Shown piece by piece: positions 23,193-33,780 of a DNA stretch of 64,000 nucleotides. The translations under genes were made by a program, and so were the position numbers. The notes under the pieces are model-generated. The model was not told where the DNA came from and made no database searches. It saw only the letters and a program-made list of their open reading frames with translations. Source of the DNA: Eukaryota sp. TZLM1-RC (Eukaryota > Metamonada: BaSk clade); the NCBI GenBank assembly GCA_040285825.1, contig JAUPSS010000010.1:1-64000 (forward strand), written 5' to 3'. The stretch's first letter is position 1, and every line of letters begins with the position of its first letter.

Positions 23193-24317
23193 TTGGGTGG
23201 AATTGGATTCACCAAATCTTCGATTCTGTGTAAAGCTGCATTTTTGGGAGGTGGTAAAAATTTTGTTTTTGAATTTTTCCAAAGGTTCCCTTTTGATGTT
23301 CATCTGATCAATGGTGAATCAAATTTTTACTTGAATCAACTGCAATTTGAATTAGAAAATTTGCCTAGTGATATCTGGATTCAGTGTTTTCCTCAAAATG
23401 TTCAAGAAATTCCCACCCGATCACTTCCAAATTTACGTTTTTGCTTGAAAAAGCTTCAGTACCATCTGGTTAAATTATATGAAGGGTTGGATTATGAAGT
23501 AAGACTTGGCTTGGCCAAAACCAAAAATCCCGCTTTCGGTAATTTTTTAAAGGATATTCGTGATAGTTCAGCTGCTGCTTTAGTAACTCAAGTTCCCTCT
23601 TTTTATGGACTTTTGTTAAAAAACAATGAATGGCTTCTAAACATGCGCTTTCGTTGTTTTCTGTGGCCAAACAATTTGCCCAATCATTTAACTTGTAAAT
23701 GTGGTAAACCTCTTTTGTTTACTCATCTTTTGAACTGTAAACATTTCATTACGTTTAGAAGCAAAGTGCATAATAACGTCCGGGACCAAATTTATGTAAT
23801 GTGCAAATCATATCGAGTAGATTCCTTTTTAGAACCGCTGTTATCAAAATTAATTCTTGATGATCCCAATATTGATAGTACGCGTTACAACAGAGCTTCT
23901 ATGGGTCTGACTAGAGGTGGTCTAGTTGTTCCTGGTTTAAATGGTAGTTTTACTATTTTGGACGCCATGTCTATTGACCCTTGTGATTCCTCTAACGAAC
24001 ATCTCATTAACTCGGATGTAAATAATCCTCTTCTTGCAGGCGAAAAATATAAAATTGCTAAATATGCGAAACCCATTTCCTCGGTTAATGAAAATTCTCA
24101 TGCCCAATATAATTTATGTCCATTTGTTTTTTCTTTGCTTGGATCTCTAGGTAAGGCTGCTATGGCTTTCCTTGAGGATTTTGTTGTAGTTGTAAAGGAA
24201 AGAACTGGAAGAATTTTCAATCATGTTTACTGGCAAAACAGGATTGTATTTTCTATTTTTAAGGGAATGGTAAAACTAATTTCTGATTCACTATCTTCTT
24301 TTTGGGAAATTTTCTGA
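23193..24317 (+). CDS. Family B C-terminal ORF: finger plus RLE (B3)
   Basis: 374 codons, the longest intact family B reading frame. It starts at GGIGFTKSSILCKAAFLGGGKNF (post-RT region). The finger CKCGKPLLFTHLLNC lies at about residues 168-182, then FRSKVHNNVRDQIY, then the endonuclease region, where residues 241-243 read RGG instead of RGD; the second acidic residue (LDAMSIDP) is kept. The C-terminal helix-rich part (KERTGRIFNHVYWQNRIVFSIFKGM) is conserved in all families. A one-base T insertion near 24,302 replaces the last ~20 residues. Not expected to cleave DNA. The RT is absent because the copy is 5'-truncated. Confidence 0.75.
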   Translation: MGGIGFTKSSILCKAAFLGGGKNFVFEFFQRFPFDVHLINGESNFYLNQLQFELENLPSDIWIQCFPQNVQEIPTRSLPNLRFCLKKLQYHLVKLYEGLDYEVRLGLAKTKNPAFGNFLKDIRDSSAAALVTQVPSFYGLLLKNNEWLLNMRFRCFLWPNNLPNHLTCKCGKPLLFTHLLNCKHFITFRSKVHNNVRDQIYVMCKSYRVDSFLEPLLSKLILDDPNIDSTRYNRASMGLTRGGLVVPGLNGSFTILDAMSIDPCDSSNEHLINSDVNNPLLAGEKYKIAKYAKPISSVNENSHAQYNLCPFVFSLLGSLGKAAMAFLEDFVVVVKERTGRIFNHVYWQNRIVFSIFKGMVKLISDSLSSFWEIF

Positions 24318-24430
24318 ATCTTTAGCAATTAATTGTTTTGATGTAGGGGAGGCAGGTTTTGAGGATGTCGAGTTTTAATTGTGTATTTCATATTTGTTGT
24401 TGAATAAAAATAAATAAGGTAAAAAAAAAA

Positions 24431-24447
24431 GAACTTTTGCACGTAAC
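24431..24447. other. Unique 17-bp spacer, second copy
   Basis: GAACTTTTGCACGTAAC between B3 poly(A) and A6 poly(T); see 22,450-22,466. Confidence 0.65.
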
Positions 24448-25737
24448 TTTTTTTTTAAATTTAATTTTATTCTAAACCTATAAATCAACATCTAAAAAAT
24501 CCATCTCTCCCAAAACAAAAACACTAGATGCAACTCTCTCATAGTGAGATCCAAGAGAAAGCAAAGCATCAGAAACCATCTTCAACATCCCCTTAAAAAT
24601 AGAAAACACAATTCTATTTTGCCAAAACAATCTGTTGAAATTTCTGCCAGTTCTTCTCTTTTACAATCATTTCAAAATCATCCAAAAAAACGTAAAGCAG
24701 TTGGTGCAAGTGAACCAAAAAGGGAAAATACAAATGGATACAAATTGTATTTTTGCATGCTGTAGACTGGCCAATTTGGACAAAGGTTCATTGTATTTTT
24801 TTGAATTTAAAATTTTCAGCATTTGAAAGGGGATTATGAATTTCAGAATTAACAAGCCTTTCATTTGAGGCATTACAAGGATCAACAGACATTACATCCA
24901 ATAAAGTGAAGCTTCCATCTAATCCAGGTAATATGACATCACCTCTATTATTCTTATGAAAATCATTTTCAGCATCAAACAGATTTGACAACAAAGGTTC
25001 CAAGAAGGATTCAATTCTATGAGATTTACACATACAATATAACTGGTCTCTTACAGCATCATGAACCTTGCTTCTAAAAGTAATAAAATGTTTACAATTT
25101 AACAAATGAGTAGTTGTAATTTCTCGAGAACATTTACAAATTAAATTATGAGGTAAATTATCAGGCCAGATAAAGGAACGAAATCTCATATTCAGAGTCC
25201 AAGCAGAATCGGATAAGAGAGTACCATAAACTTGTGGAATTGTTGTTACTAAGGCAGAAGAAGTACTGTCACACATATCTTGTAAAAGATTTGCAAAAGC
25301 GGGATTCTTTTTCTTGGCCAAGCCAAGTCTAACATCAAAATCCAAACTTTCAAAAATCTTTGACAATTTTTGTTGAAGCTTTTTACAGCAAAACTGTAAA
25401 TTAAATAGAGATCGGTTTGGAATTTCTTGAATTGATTGAGGAAAACATTTGGTCCAAATTTGTGGCGGTAATTTTTCAAGTTCACAAGATAACTCATACA
25501 AATAGGGACTACAATTGGGGACTAACAGATGAGAATCATCAGGAAATCTACGAGAAAATTCATAAATAAAATTTTTGCCACCACCCAAGAATGCTGATTG
25601 ACACAAAATTGAAGATTTAGTAAAACCAATACCACCCAAATTTGCTGAAGAAAATAAATGGCTTTTCAACATTCCTGGTTCTACATCCAATAAATCAGCA
25701 AAAAATTCTGTTCTCAATGAATTAAAAGAACGACAAA
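24448..25737 (-). mobile_element. Family A fragment A6 (palindrome left arm)
   Basis: Minus strand, from the 3' end at 24,448 to DFCRSFN at about 25,737, where it abuts another A copy in the same orientation (A7) without poly(A) or TSD. It mirrors the plus-strand copy starting at 27,376. It contains the finger CKCSREITTTHLLNC and RGDVILPGLDG..LLDV with all RLE residues present. Confidence 0.85.
24788..25681 (-). CDS. A6 C-terminal ORF with RLE domain
   Basis: Open minus-strand frame covering LLDVEPGMLKSHLFSSANLGGIGF..., the finger and the RLE. It stops at 24,788 because of an A/T-run insertion after NAENFKFKK. The frame remains open up to 25,936, but beyond about 25,737 it reads A7 in the wrong frame. 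Finger and catalytic residues look intact; the RT is absent. Confidence 0.6.
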   Translation of the reverse strand, partial: EPGMLKSHLFSSANLGGIGFTKSSILCQSAFLGGGKNFIYEFSRRFPDDSHLLVPNCSPYLYELSCELEKLPPQIWTKCFPQSIQEIPNRSLFNLQFCCKKLQQKLSKIFESLDFDVRLGLAKKKNPAFANLLQDMCDSTSSALVTTIPQVYGTLLSDSAWTLNMRFRSFIWPDNLPHNLICKCSREITTTHLLNCKHFITFRSKVHDAVRDQLYCMCKSHRIESFLEPLLSNLFDAENDFHKNNRGDVILPGLDGSFTLLDVMSVDPCNASNERLVNSEIHNPLSNAENFKFKKIQ

Positions 25738-26935
25738 AAAAATCTTTCTTTCTTGGCCAAGCCAAGTCTAACATCAAAATCCAAGCTTTCAAAAATCTTT
25801 GACAATTTTTGTTGAAGCTTTTTACAGCAAAACTGTAAATTAAATAGAGATCGGTTTGGAATTTCTTGAATTGATTGAGGAAAACATTTGGTCCAAAATT
25901 GTGGCGGTAATTTTTCAAGTTCACAAGATAACTCATACAAATAGGGACTACAATTGGGGACTAACAGATGAGAATCATCAGGAAATCTACGAGAAAATTC
26001 ATAAATAAAATTTTTGCCACCACCCAAGAATGCTGATTGACACAAAATTGAAGATTTAGTAAAACCAATACCACCCAAATTTGCTGAAGAAAATAAATGG
26101 CTTTTCAACATTCCTGGTTCTACATCCAATAAATCAGCAAAAAATTCTGTTCTCAATGAATTGAATGAACGACAAAAATCTAATGCTATGGAAGGAGCAC
26201 AAGATCTCAAAATGTGGGTTATTCTCCCAGTGTAGCAAATTTTAAGCATGAAAAATTTAATATGCTTTTCTATATCTAAAGAAGAAATTGAATCAAGTTC
26301 AATTTTCATTTTCTCCAAAATAACTTGCAATTCATTCTGAATTTGAGGCAAATTTCCTAACCAACAACCAAGGAACTTAAAAGCATCACTACTATAATTA
26401 GTAAAAGGGACAATAGAATCGTTTATCACGAGGTCTTGAGCAGAAGAGCCAATCAGAAGGCATTTGCTGGCATTAAGATGAAGCCCAATATTTTCATATG
26501 AATCGGCAATTTCTTGAGCAACCAATTCTAGTAAATCAAATGAACCAATCAAGGATATATCATCCATCTAAGCAACTATTTTTATAGAAGGGTATTTTTG
26601 CTTAATGATATTTAAAGTTTTGTGAATAGCTAAACAAAACAATAATGGGCCTAAAGGATCTCCCTGCTTCACTCCAGAAGATGATTTAAGACCAAATGAA
26701 TTAAAATTAAATCTGATTCTTTCCCATAAAAATGGTAGAAAAAACTCGATAGCTCAGGAAAATCAGATTTAATAACTTCAAAAATTGCTTCTCGCTTTAC
26801 AGAATTAAAAGCATTTTTAAAGTCGAGATTAAAAATAAAATTATTTTCCTCTGCATTAAAAAAGGTATCAGAGGCAATAGCAGCAACAGAAGCACCATCA
26901 ATTGTTTTGATTCCAAATTGATGAGGATTCAAAAA
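25738..26935 (-). mobile_element. Family A RT-region fragment A7
   Basis: Minus strand from FLNPHQFGIKTIDGAS (26,935) to GLAKK (25,739). The 5' end abuts family E at the TSD TTGGTTCACAG (26,936-26,946), so A7 is the 5' part of the A copy that first inserted into E. The YMDD tyrosine codon is TAG (complement at 26,568-26,570), giving a stop inside the active site. Open segment 26,567-25,739. Confidence 0.85.
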
Positions 26936-27358
26936 TTGGTTCACAGAAGAAAACTTAATCCTGTGGCTGCTCTGGATTTTAAAGCAAAAGAGAAACATAG
27001 AAAATATGATAAAGATATTGAAGAGGCTAATGTCGATAGAAATACACAGCTGGTTTTTATTGCTTTCCCATTTTCGATAAATAGAAGATTATCAGTTGAA
27101 GCAGAAACTTTTTTGGATGACTTCCAAAAAATGGTGCAAGAAAAAACAATGAAAAGATTTGATATATTTTTATGGCGTTCACGGATTCAATTTGCCATTA
27201 TTAATAGATTACCTCGGTTTTTCAATCGAATTAGAGAAGTTTTAGCTAGACAGCAAGCAGATCAAGATTTTGTAGAGGAAATCTTGGTTCAATGATAGTC
27301 GTCCCATTAGTTATGAGTTAATTTAATTAAGTGTGCAAATTCAATAAATACATCAAAA
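26936..27358 (+). mobile_element. Family E, right part with 3' end
   Basis: Plus-strand continuation of the copy at 16,653-16,809. The C-terminus is open to the stop at 27,293-27,295 (VHRRKLNPVAALDF ... FLWRSRIQFAIINRL ... DFVEEILVQ). The WRSRIQFAI stretch corresponds to WQNRIVFSI in the other families. The 3' UTR has AATAAA at 27,343-27,348 and a short A-run at 27,355-27,358. The most divergent family in the window. Confidence 0.75.
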
Positions 27359-27375
27359 GTTTAATGAGTTACGTG
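27359..27375. other. Unique spacer after family E, with TSD of A8
   Basis: GTTTAATGAGTTACGTG lies between the E tail and family A copy A8. AGTTACGTG recurs at 30,512-30,520 just after the A8 poly(A), marking the TSD. Joined to CAAAAGTTC (30,521-30,529) it gives the pre-insertion sequence. Confidence 0.7.
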
Positions 27376-27392
27376 TTTGTTGGTTAGGAAAT

Positions 27393-28205
27393 GTGCCTCA
27401 AATTCAGAATGAATTGCAAGTTATTTTGGAAAAAATGAAAATTGAACTTGATTCAATTTCTTCTTTAGATATAGAAAAGCATATTAAATTTTTCATGCTT
27501 AAAATTTGCTACACTGGGAGAATAACCCACATTTTGAGATCTTGTGCTCCTTCCATAGCATTAGATTTTTGTCGTTCATTCAATTCATTGAGAACAGAAT
27601 TTTTTGCTGATTTATTGGATGTAGAACCAGGAATGTTGAAAAGTCACTTATTTTCTTCAGCAAATTTGGGGGGTATTGGATTTACTAAATCTTCAATTTT
27701 GTGTCAATCAGCATTCTTGGGTGGTGGCAAAAATTTTATTTATGAATTTTCTCGTAGATTTCCTGATGATTCTCATCTGTTAGTTCCCAATTGCAGTCCC
27801 TATTTGTATGAGTTATCTTGTGAACTTGAAAAATTGCCGCCACAAATTTGGACCAAATGTTTTCCTCAATCAATTCAAGAAATTCCAAACCGATCTCTTT
27901 TTAATTTACAGTTTTGCTGTAAAAAACTTCAACAAAAATTGTCAAAGATTTTTGAAAGCTTGGATTTTGATGTTAGACTTGGCTTGGCCAAGAAAAAGAA
28001 TCCCGCTTTTGCAAATCTTTTACAAGATATGTGTGACAGTACTTCTTCTGCCTTAGTAACAAAAATTCCACAAGTTTATGGTACTCTCTTATCCGATTCT
28101 GCATGGACTCTGAATATGAGATTTCGTTCCTTTATCTGGCCTGATAATTTACCTCATAATTTAATTTGTAAATGTTCTCGAGAAATTACAACTACTTTTT
28201 TTTAA
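27393..28205 (+). CDS. A8 ORF, post-RT region (interrupted)
   Basis: 270 codons from the region after RT motif E to the first half of the CCHC finger (CKCSREITT), where the A9 insertion truncates it. It contains the conserved segments GRITHILRSCAPSIALDFCRSF, LGGGKNFIYEF and GLAKKKNPAFANLLQDM. The RT palm is absent. Confidence 0.65.
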   Translation: MPQIQNELQVILEKMKIELDSISSLDIEKHIKFFMLKICYTGRITHILRSCAPSIALDFCRSFNSLRTEFFADLLDVEPGMLKSHLFSSANLGGIGFTKSSILCQSAFLGGGKNFIYEFSRRFPDDSHLLVPNCSPYLYELSCELEKLPPQIWTKCFPQSIQEIPNRSLFNLQFCCKKLQQKLSKIFESLDFDVRLGLAKKKNPAFANLLQDMCDSTSSALVTKIPQVYGTLLSDSAWTLNMRFRSFIWPDNLPHNLICKCSREITTTFF

Positions 28206-28225
28206 AATTTAATTTTATTCTAAAC

Positions 28226-29044
28226 CTATAAATCAACATCTAAAAAATCCATCTCTCCCAAAACAAAAACACTAGATGCAACTCTCTCATAGTGAGATCC
28301 AAGAGAAAGCAAAGCATCAGAAACCATCTTCAACATCCCCTTAAAAATAGAAAACACAATTCTATTTTGCCAAAACAATCTGTTGAAATTTCTGCCAGTT
28401 CTTCTCTTTACAATCATTTCAAAATCATCCAAAAACGTAAAAGCAGTTGGTGCAAGTGAACCAAAAAGGGAAAAAAACAAATGGATACAAATTGTATTTT
28501 GCATGCTGTAGACTGGCCAATTTGGACAAAGGTTCATTGTATTTTTGAATTTAAAATTTTCAGCATTTGAAAGGGGATTATGAATTTCAGAATTAACAAG
28601 CCTTTCATTTGAGGCATTACAAGGATCAACAGACATTACATCCAATAAAATGAAGCTTCCATCTAATCCAGGTAATATGACATCACCTCTATTATTCTTA
28701 TGAAAATCATTTTCAGCATCAAACAGATTTGACAACAAAGGTTCCAAGAAGGATTCAATTCTATGAGATTTACACATACAATATAACTGGTCTCTTACAG
28801 CATCATGAACCTTGCTTCTAAAAGTAATAAAATGTTTACAATTTAACAAATGAGTAGTTGTAATTTCTCGAGAACATTTACAAATTAAATTATGAGGTAA
28901 ATTATCAGGCCAGATAAAGGACCGAAATCTCATATTCAGAGTCCAAGCAGAATCGGATAAGAGAGTACCATAAACTTGTGGAATTGTTGTTACTAAGGCA
29001 GAAGAAGTACTGTCACACATATCTTGTAAAAAGATTTGCAAAAG
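28226..29044 (-). CDS. A9 C-terminal ORF with finger and RLE
   Basis: Open minus-strand frame carrying NPAFANLL-equivalent sequence after the shift, NMRFRSFIWPDNLPHNLICKCSREITTTHLLNC, FRSKVHDAVRDQLYC and RGDVILPGLDGSFILLDVMSVDP. It then runs near the 3' end with another A-run shift around the KFK/NTMNLC segment, before returning to the native C-terminus LGEMDFLDVDL. Upstream of about 29,044 the frame is not native. Confidence 0.55.
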   Translation of the reverse strand, partial: LLQIFLQDMCDSTSSALVTTIPQVYGTLLSDSAWTLNMRFRSFIWPDNLPHNLICKCSREITTTHLLNCKHFITFRSKVHDAVRDQLYCMCKSHRIESFLEPLLSNLFDAENDFHKNNRGDVILPGLDGSFILLDVMSVDPCNASNERLVNSEIHNPLSNAENFKFKNTMNLCPNWPVYSMQNTICIHLFFSLFGSLAPTAFTFLDDFEMIVKRRTGRNFNRLFWQNRIVFSIFKGMLKMVSDALLSLGSHYERVASSVFVLGEMDFLDVDL

Positions 29045-29838
29045 CGGGATTCTTTTTCTTGGCCAAGCCAAGTCTAACATCAAAATCCAAGCTTTCAAAA
29101 ATCTTTGACAATTTTTGTTGAAGCTTTTTACAGCAAAACTGTAAATTAAATAGAGATCGGTTTGGAATTTCTTGAATTGATTGAGGAAAACATTTGGTCC
29201 AAAATTGTGGCGGTAATTTTTCAAGTTCACAAGATAACTCATACAAATAGGGACTACAATTGGGGACTAACAGATGAGAATCATCAGGAAATCTACGAGA
29301 AAATTCATAAATAAAATTTTTGCCACCACCCAAGAATGCTGATTGACACAAAATTGAAGATTTAGTAAAACCAATACCACCCAAATTTGCTGAAGAAAAT
29401 AAATGGCTTTTCAACATTCCTGGTTCTACATCCAATAAATCAGCAAAAAATTCTGTTCTCCATGAATTAAAAGAACGACAAAAATCTAATGCTATAGAAG
29501 GAGCACAAGATCTCAAAATGTGGGTTATTCTCCCAGTGTAGCAAATTTTAAGCATGAAAAATTTAATATGCTTTTCTATATCTAAAGAAGAAATTGAATC
29601 AAGTTCAATTTTCATTTTTTCCAAAATAACTTGCAATTCATTCTGAATTTGAGGCACATTTCCTAACCAACAACCAAGGAACTTAAAAGCATCACTACTA
29701 TAATTAGTAAAAGGGACAATAGAATCGTTTATCACGAGGTCTTGAGCAGAAGAGCCAATCAGAAGGCATTTGCTGGCATTAAGATGAAGCCCAATATTTT
29801 CATATGAATCGGCAATTTCTTGAGCAACCAATTCTAGT
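29013..29838 (-). CDS. A9 ORF, RT thumb and linker region
   Basis: Minus-strand open segment from LLELVAQEIADSYENIGLHLNASK (RT motif D) through FKFLGCWLG (motif E) to GLAKKKNPAF, ending at a frameshift. No YMDD because of 5' truncation. Confidence 0.6.
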
Positions 29839-30529
29839 AAATTACAACTACTCATTTGTTAAATTGTAAACATTTTATTACTTTTAGAAGCAAGGTTCAT
29901 GATGCTGTAAGAGACCAGTTATATTGTATGTGTAAATCTCATAGAATTGAATCCTTCTTGGAACCTCTGTTGTCAAATTTGTTTGATGCTGAAAATGATT
30001 TTCATAAGAATAATAGAGGTGATGTCATATTACCTGGATTAGATGGAAGCTTCATTTTATTGGATGTAATGTCTGTTGATCCTTGTAATGCCTCAAATGA
30101 AAGGCTTGTTAATTCTGAAATTCATAATCCCCTTTCAAATGCTGAAAATTTTAAATTCAAAAAAATACAATGAACCTTTGTCCAAATTGGCCAGTCTACA
30201 GCATGCAAAAATACAATTTGTATCCATTTGTATTTTCCCTTTTGATTCACTTGCACCAACTGCTTTACGTTTTTTGGATGATTTTGAAATGATTGTAAAG
30301 AGAAGAACTGGCAGAAATTTCAACAGATTGTTTTGGCAAAATAGAATTGTGTTTTCTATTTTTAAGGGGATGTTGAAGATGGTTTCTGATGCTTTGCTTT
30401 CTCTTGGATCTCACTATGAGAGAGTTGCATCTAGTGTTTTTGTTTTGGGAGAGATGGATTTTTTTAGATGTTGATTTATAGGTTTAGAATAAAATTAAAT
30501 TTAAAAAAAAAAGTTACGTGCAAAAGTTC

Positions 30530-31873
30530 TTTTTTTTACCTTATTTATTTTTATTCAACAACAAATATGAAATACACAATTAAAACTCGACATCCTCAAA
30601 ACCTGCCTCCCCTACATCAAAACAATTAATTGCTAAAGATTCAGAAAATTTCCCAAAAGAAGATAGTGAATCAGAAATTAGTTTTACCATTCCCTTAAAA
30701 ATAGAAAATACAATCCTGTTTTGCCAGTAAACATGATTGAAAATTCTTCCAGTTCTTTCCTTTACAACTACAACAAAATCCTCAAGGAAAGCCATAGCAG
30801 CCTTACCTAGAGATCCAAGCAAAGAAAAAACAAATGGACATAAATTATATTGGGCATGAGAATTTTCATTAACCGAGGAAATGGGTTTCGCATATTTAGC
30901 AATTTTATATTTTTCGCCTGCAAGAAGAGGATTATTTACATCCGAGTTAATGAGATGTTCGTTAGAGGAATCACAAGGGTCAATAGACATGGCGTCCAAA
31001 ATAGTAAAACTACCATTTAAACCAGGAACAACTAGATCACCTCTAGTCAGACCCATAGAAGCTCTGTTGTAACGCGTACTATCACTATTGGGATCATCAA
31101 GAATTAATTTTGATAACAGCGGTTCTAAAAAGGAATCTACTCGATATGATTTGCACATTACATAAATTTGGTCCCGGACGTTATTATGCACTTTGCTTCT
31201 AAACGTAATGAAATGTTTACAGTTTTAAAAGATGAGTAAACAAAAGAGGTTTACCACATTTACAAGTTAAATGATTGGGCAAATTGTTTGGCCACAGAAA
31301 ACAACGAAAGCGCATGTTTAGAAGCCATTCATTGTTTTTTAACAAAAGTCCATAAACAGAGGGAACTTGAGTTACTAAAGCAGCAGCTGAACTATCACGA
31401 ATATCCTTTAAAAAATTACCGAAAGCGGGATTTTTAGTTTTGGCCAAGCCAAGTCTTACTTCATAATCCAACCCTTCATATAATTTAACCAGATGGTGCT
31501 GAAGCTTTTTCAAGCAAAAACGTAAATTTGGAAGTGATCGGGTGGGAATTTCTTGAACATTTTGAGGAAAACACTGAATCCAGATATCACTAGGCAAATT
31601 TTCTAATTCAAATTGCAGTTGATTCAAGTAAAAATTTGATTCACCATTGATCAGATGAACATCAAAAGGGAACCTTTGGAAAAATTCAAAAACAAAATTT
31701 TTACCACCTCCCAAAAATGCAGCTTTACACAGAATCGAAGATTTGGTGAATCCAATTCCACCCAAATCTGCTGAACAAAATACATGACTTCGAATTAAAG
31801 ATTCATTTACTTCTAATAAAGAAGAAAAAAATTTGACTCGAAGTTTGTTAAAAGATCTGCAAAAATTGAGAGA
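30530..31873 (-). mobile_element. Family B copy B4, 3' part (palindrome right arm)
   Basis: Minus strand from the poly(A) complement (about 30,530) up to LNFCRSFN, ending at the TSD AAAAATTGAGAGA (31,861-31,873; repeated 33,768-33,780). It is the mirror of B2/B3, but its RLE motif reads RGDLVVP (Asp codon complement 31,036-31,038), so it is the intact form. Open segments are 31,765-31,217 and 31,191-30,580, separated by a shift after CKHFITF. The rest of this copy lies at 33,781-33,917 and 38,126-38,351. Confidence 0.85.
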
Positions 31874-33767
31874 GGTTCATGATGCTGTAAGAGACCAGTT
31901 ATATTGTATGTGTAAATCTCATAGAATTGAATCCTTCTTAGAACCTCTGTTTTTTTTAAAAAAAAATTAATTTTATTCTAAACCTATAAATCAACATCTA
32001 AAAAATCCATCTCTCCCAAAACAAAAACACTAGATGCAACTCTCTCATAGTGAGATCCAAGAGAAAGCAAAGCATCAGAAACCATCTTCAACATCCCCTT
32101 AAAAATAGAAAACACAATTCTATTTTGCCAAAACAATCTGTTGAAATTTCTGCCAGTTCTTCTCTTTACAATCATTTCAAAATCATCCAAAAAACGTAAA
32201 GCAGTTGGTGCAAGTGAACCAAAAAGGGAAAATACAAATGGATACAAATTGTATTTTGCATGCTGTAGACTGGCCAATTTGGACAAAGGTTCATTGTATT
32301 TTTTGAATTTAAAATTTTCAGCATTTGAAAGGGGATTATGAATTTCAGAATTAACAAGCCTTTCATTTGAGGCATTACAAGGATCAACAGACATTACATC
32401 CAATAAAATAAAGCTTCCATCTAATCCAGGTAATATGACATCACCTCTATTATTCTTATGAAAATCATTTTCAGCATCAAACAGATTTGACAACAGAGGT
32501 TCATTGAGAACAGAATTTTTTGCTGATTTATTGGATGTAGAACCAGGAATGTTGAAAAGCCATTTATTTTCTTCAGCAAATTTGGGTGGTATTGGTTTTA
32601 CTAAATCTTCAATTTTGTGTCAATCAGCATTCTTGGGTGGTGGCAAAAATTTTATTTATGAATTTTCTCGTAGATTTCCTGATGATTCTCATCTGTTAGT
32701 TCCCAATTGCAGTCCCTATTTGTATGAGTTATCTTGTGAACTTGAAAAATTGCCGCCACAAATTTGGACCAAATGTTTTCCTCAATCAATTCAAGAAATT
32801 CCAAACCGATCTCTTTTTAATTTACAGTTTTGCTGTAAAAAGCTTCAACAAAAATTGTCAAAGATTTTTGAAAGCTTGGATTTTGATGTTAGACTTGGCT
32901 TGGCCAAGAAAAAGAATCCCGCTTTTGCAAATCTTTTTACAAGATATGTGTGACAGTACTTCTTCTGCCTTAGTAACAACAATTCCACAAGTTTATGGTA
33001 CTCTCTTATCCGATTCTGCTTGGACTCTGAATATGAGATTTCGTTCCTTTATCTGGCCTGATAATTTACCTCATAATTTAATTTGTAAATGTTCTCGAGA
33101 AATTACAACTACTCATTTGTTAAATTGTAAACATTTTATTACTTTTTAGAAGCAAGGTTCATGATGCTGTAAGAGACCAGTTATATTGTATGTGTAAATC
33201 TCATAGAATTGAATCCTTCTTGGAACCTTTGTTGTCAAATCTGTTTGATGCTGAAAATGATTTTCATAAGAATAATAGAGGTGATGTCATATTACCTGGA
33301 TTAGATGGAAGCTTCATTTTATTGGATGTAATGTCTGTTGATCCTTGTAATGCCTCAAATGAAAGGCTTGTTAATTCTGAAATTCATAATCCCCTTTCAA
33401 ATGCTGAAAATTTTAAATTCAAAAAATACAATGAACCTTTGTCCAAATTGGCCAGTCTACAGCATGCAAAAATACAATTTGTATCCATTTGTATTTTCCC
33501 TTTTTGGTTCACTTGCACCAACTGCTTTACGTTTTTTGGATGATTTTGAAATGATTGTAAAGAGAAGAACTGGCAGAAATTTCAACAGATTGTTTTGGCA
33601 AAATAGAATTGTGTTTTCTATTTTTAAGGGGATGTTGAAGATGGTTTCTGATGCTTTGCTTTCTCTTGGATCTCACTATGAGAGAGTTGCATCTAGTGTT
33701 TTTGTTTTGGGAGAGATGGATTTTTTAGATGTTGATTTATAGGTTTAGAATAAAATTAAATTTAAAA
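31874..33767 (+). mobile_element. Family A composite inserted in B4 (A10-A12)
   Basis: Between B4 TSDs (31,861-31,873 and 33,768-33,780). The plus-strand start GGTTCATGATGCTG (31,874-31,950) is the same truncation point as A4. It is then interrupted by a minus-strand A fragment with its own poly(T) (31,951-32,500, open 32,493-31,984) and continues as plus-strand A from CATTGAGAACAG (32,501) to poly(A). The inner part is not a simple insertion: its far end carries the reverse complement of the flanking GAACCTCTGTT, as in a fold-back or an inversion between inverted copies. Confidence 0.75.
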
Positions 33768-33780
33768 AAAAATTGAGAGA

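Larger units (their letters stand above)
22467..24447. repeat. 1.98-kb tandem duplication, unit 2
   Basis: Second unit, in better reading-frame condition than unit 1. It comprises A5 (minus, 22,467-23,084), B3 (plus, 23,085-24,430) and the spacer (24,431-24,447). Confidence 0.85.
28197..29838 (-). mobile_element. Family A copy A9 nested in A8
   Basis: Minus strand, 1.64 kb, 5'-truncated in the RT at LLELVAQEIADSYENIG (29,838), with its poly(A) end at 28,197. Absent from the left arm of the palindrome as far as that arm can be compared. One T/A-run insertion (about 29,030) splits the frame into 29,838-29,013 and the part ending at 28,226. Confidence 0.9.
27376..30511 (+). mobile_element. Family A copy A8, interrupted by A9
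   Basis: Plus strand, 5'-truncated at CWLGNVPQIQNELQ, in two parts (27,376-28,196 and 29,839-30,511) joined in register at EITTT/HLLNC. A minus-strand A copy (28,197-29,838) sits between them with TSD AAATTACAACTACT (28,183-28,196 and 29,839-29,852). The outer TSD is AGTTACGTG. It ends with AATAAA and poly(A). Confidence 0.9.

Noticed and set aside
20488-24447. Tandem repeats as a CRISPR array
   Set aside because: Units are kilobase-scale LINE fragments; there are no short repeats with unique spacers and the DNA is eukaryotic in character.
30880-31072. Antisense ORF MGFAYLAILYFSPARRGLF in family B copies
   Set aside because: Occurs opposite the RLE coding frame in all B copies; a shadow.
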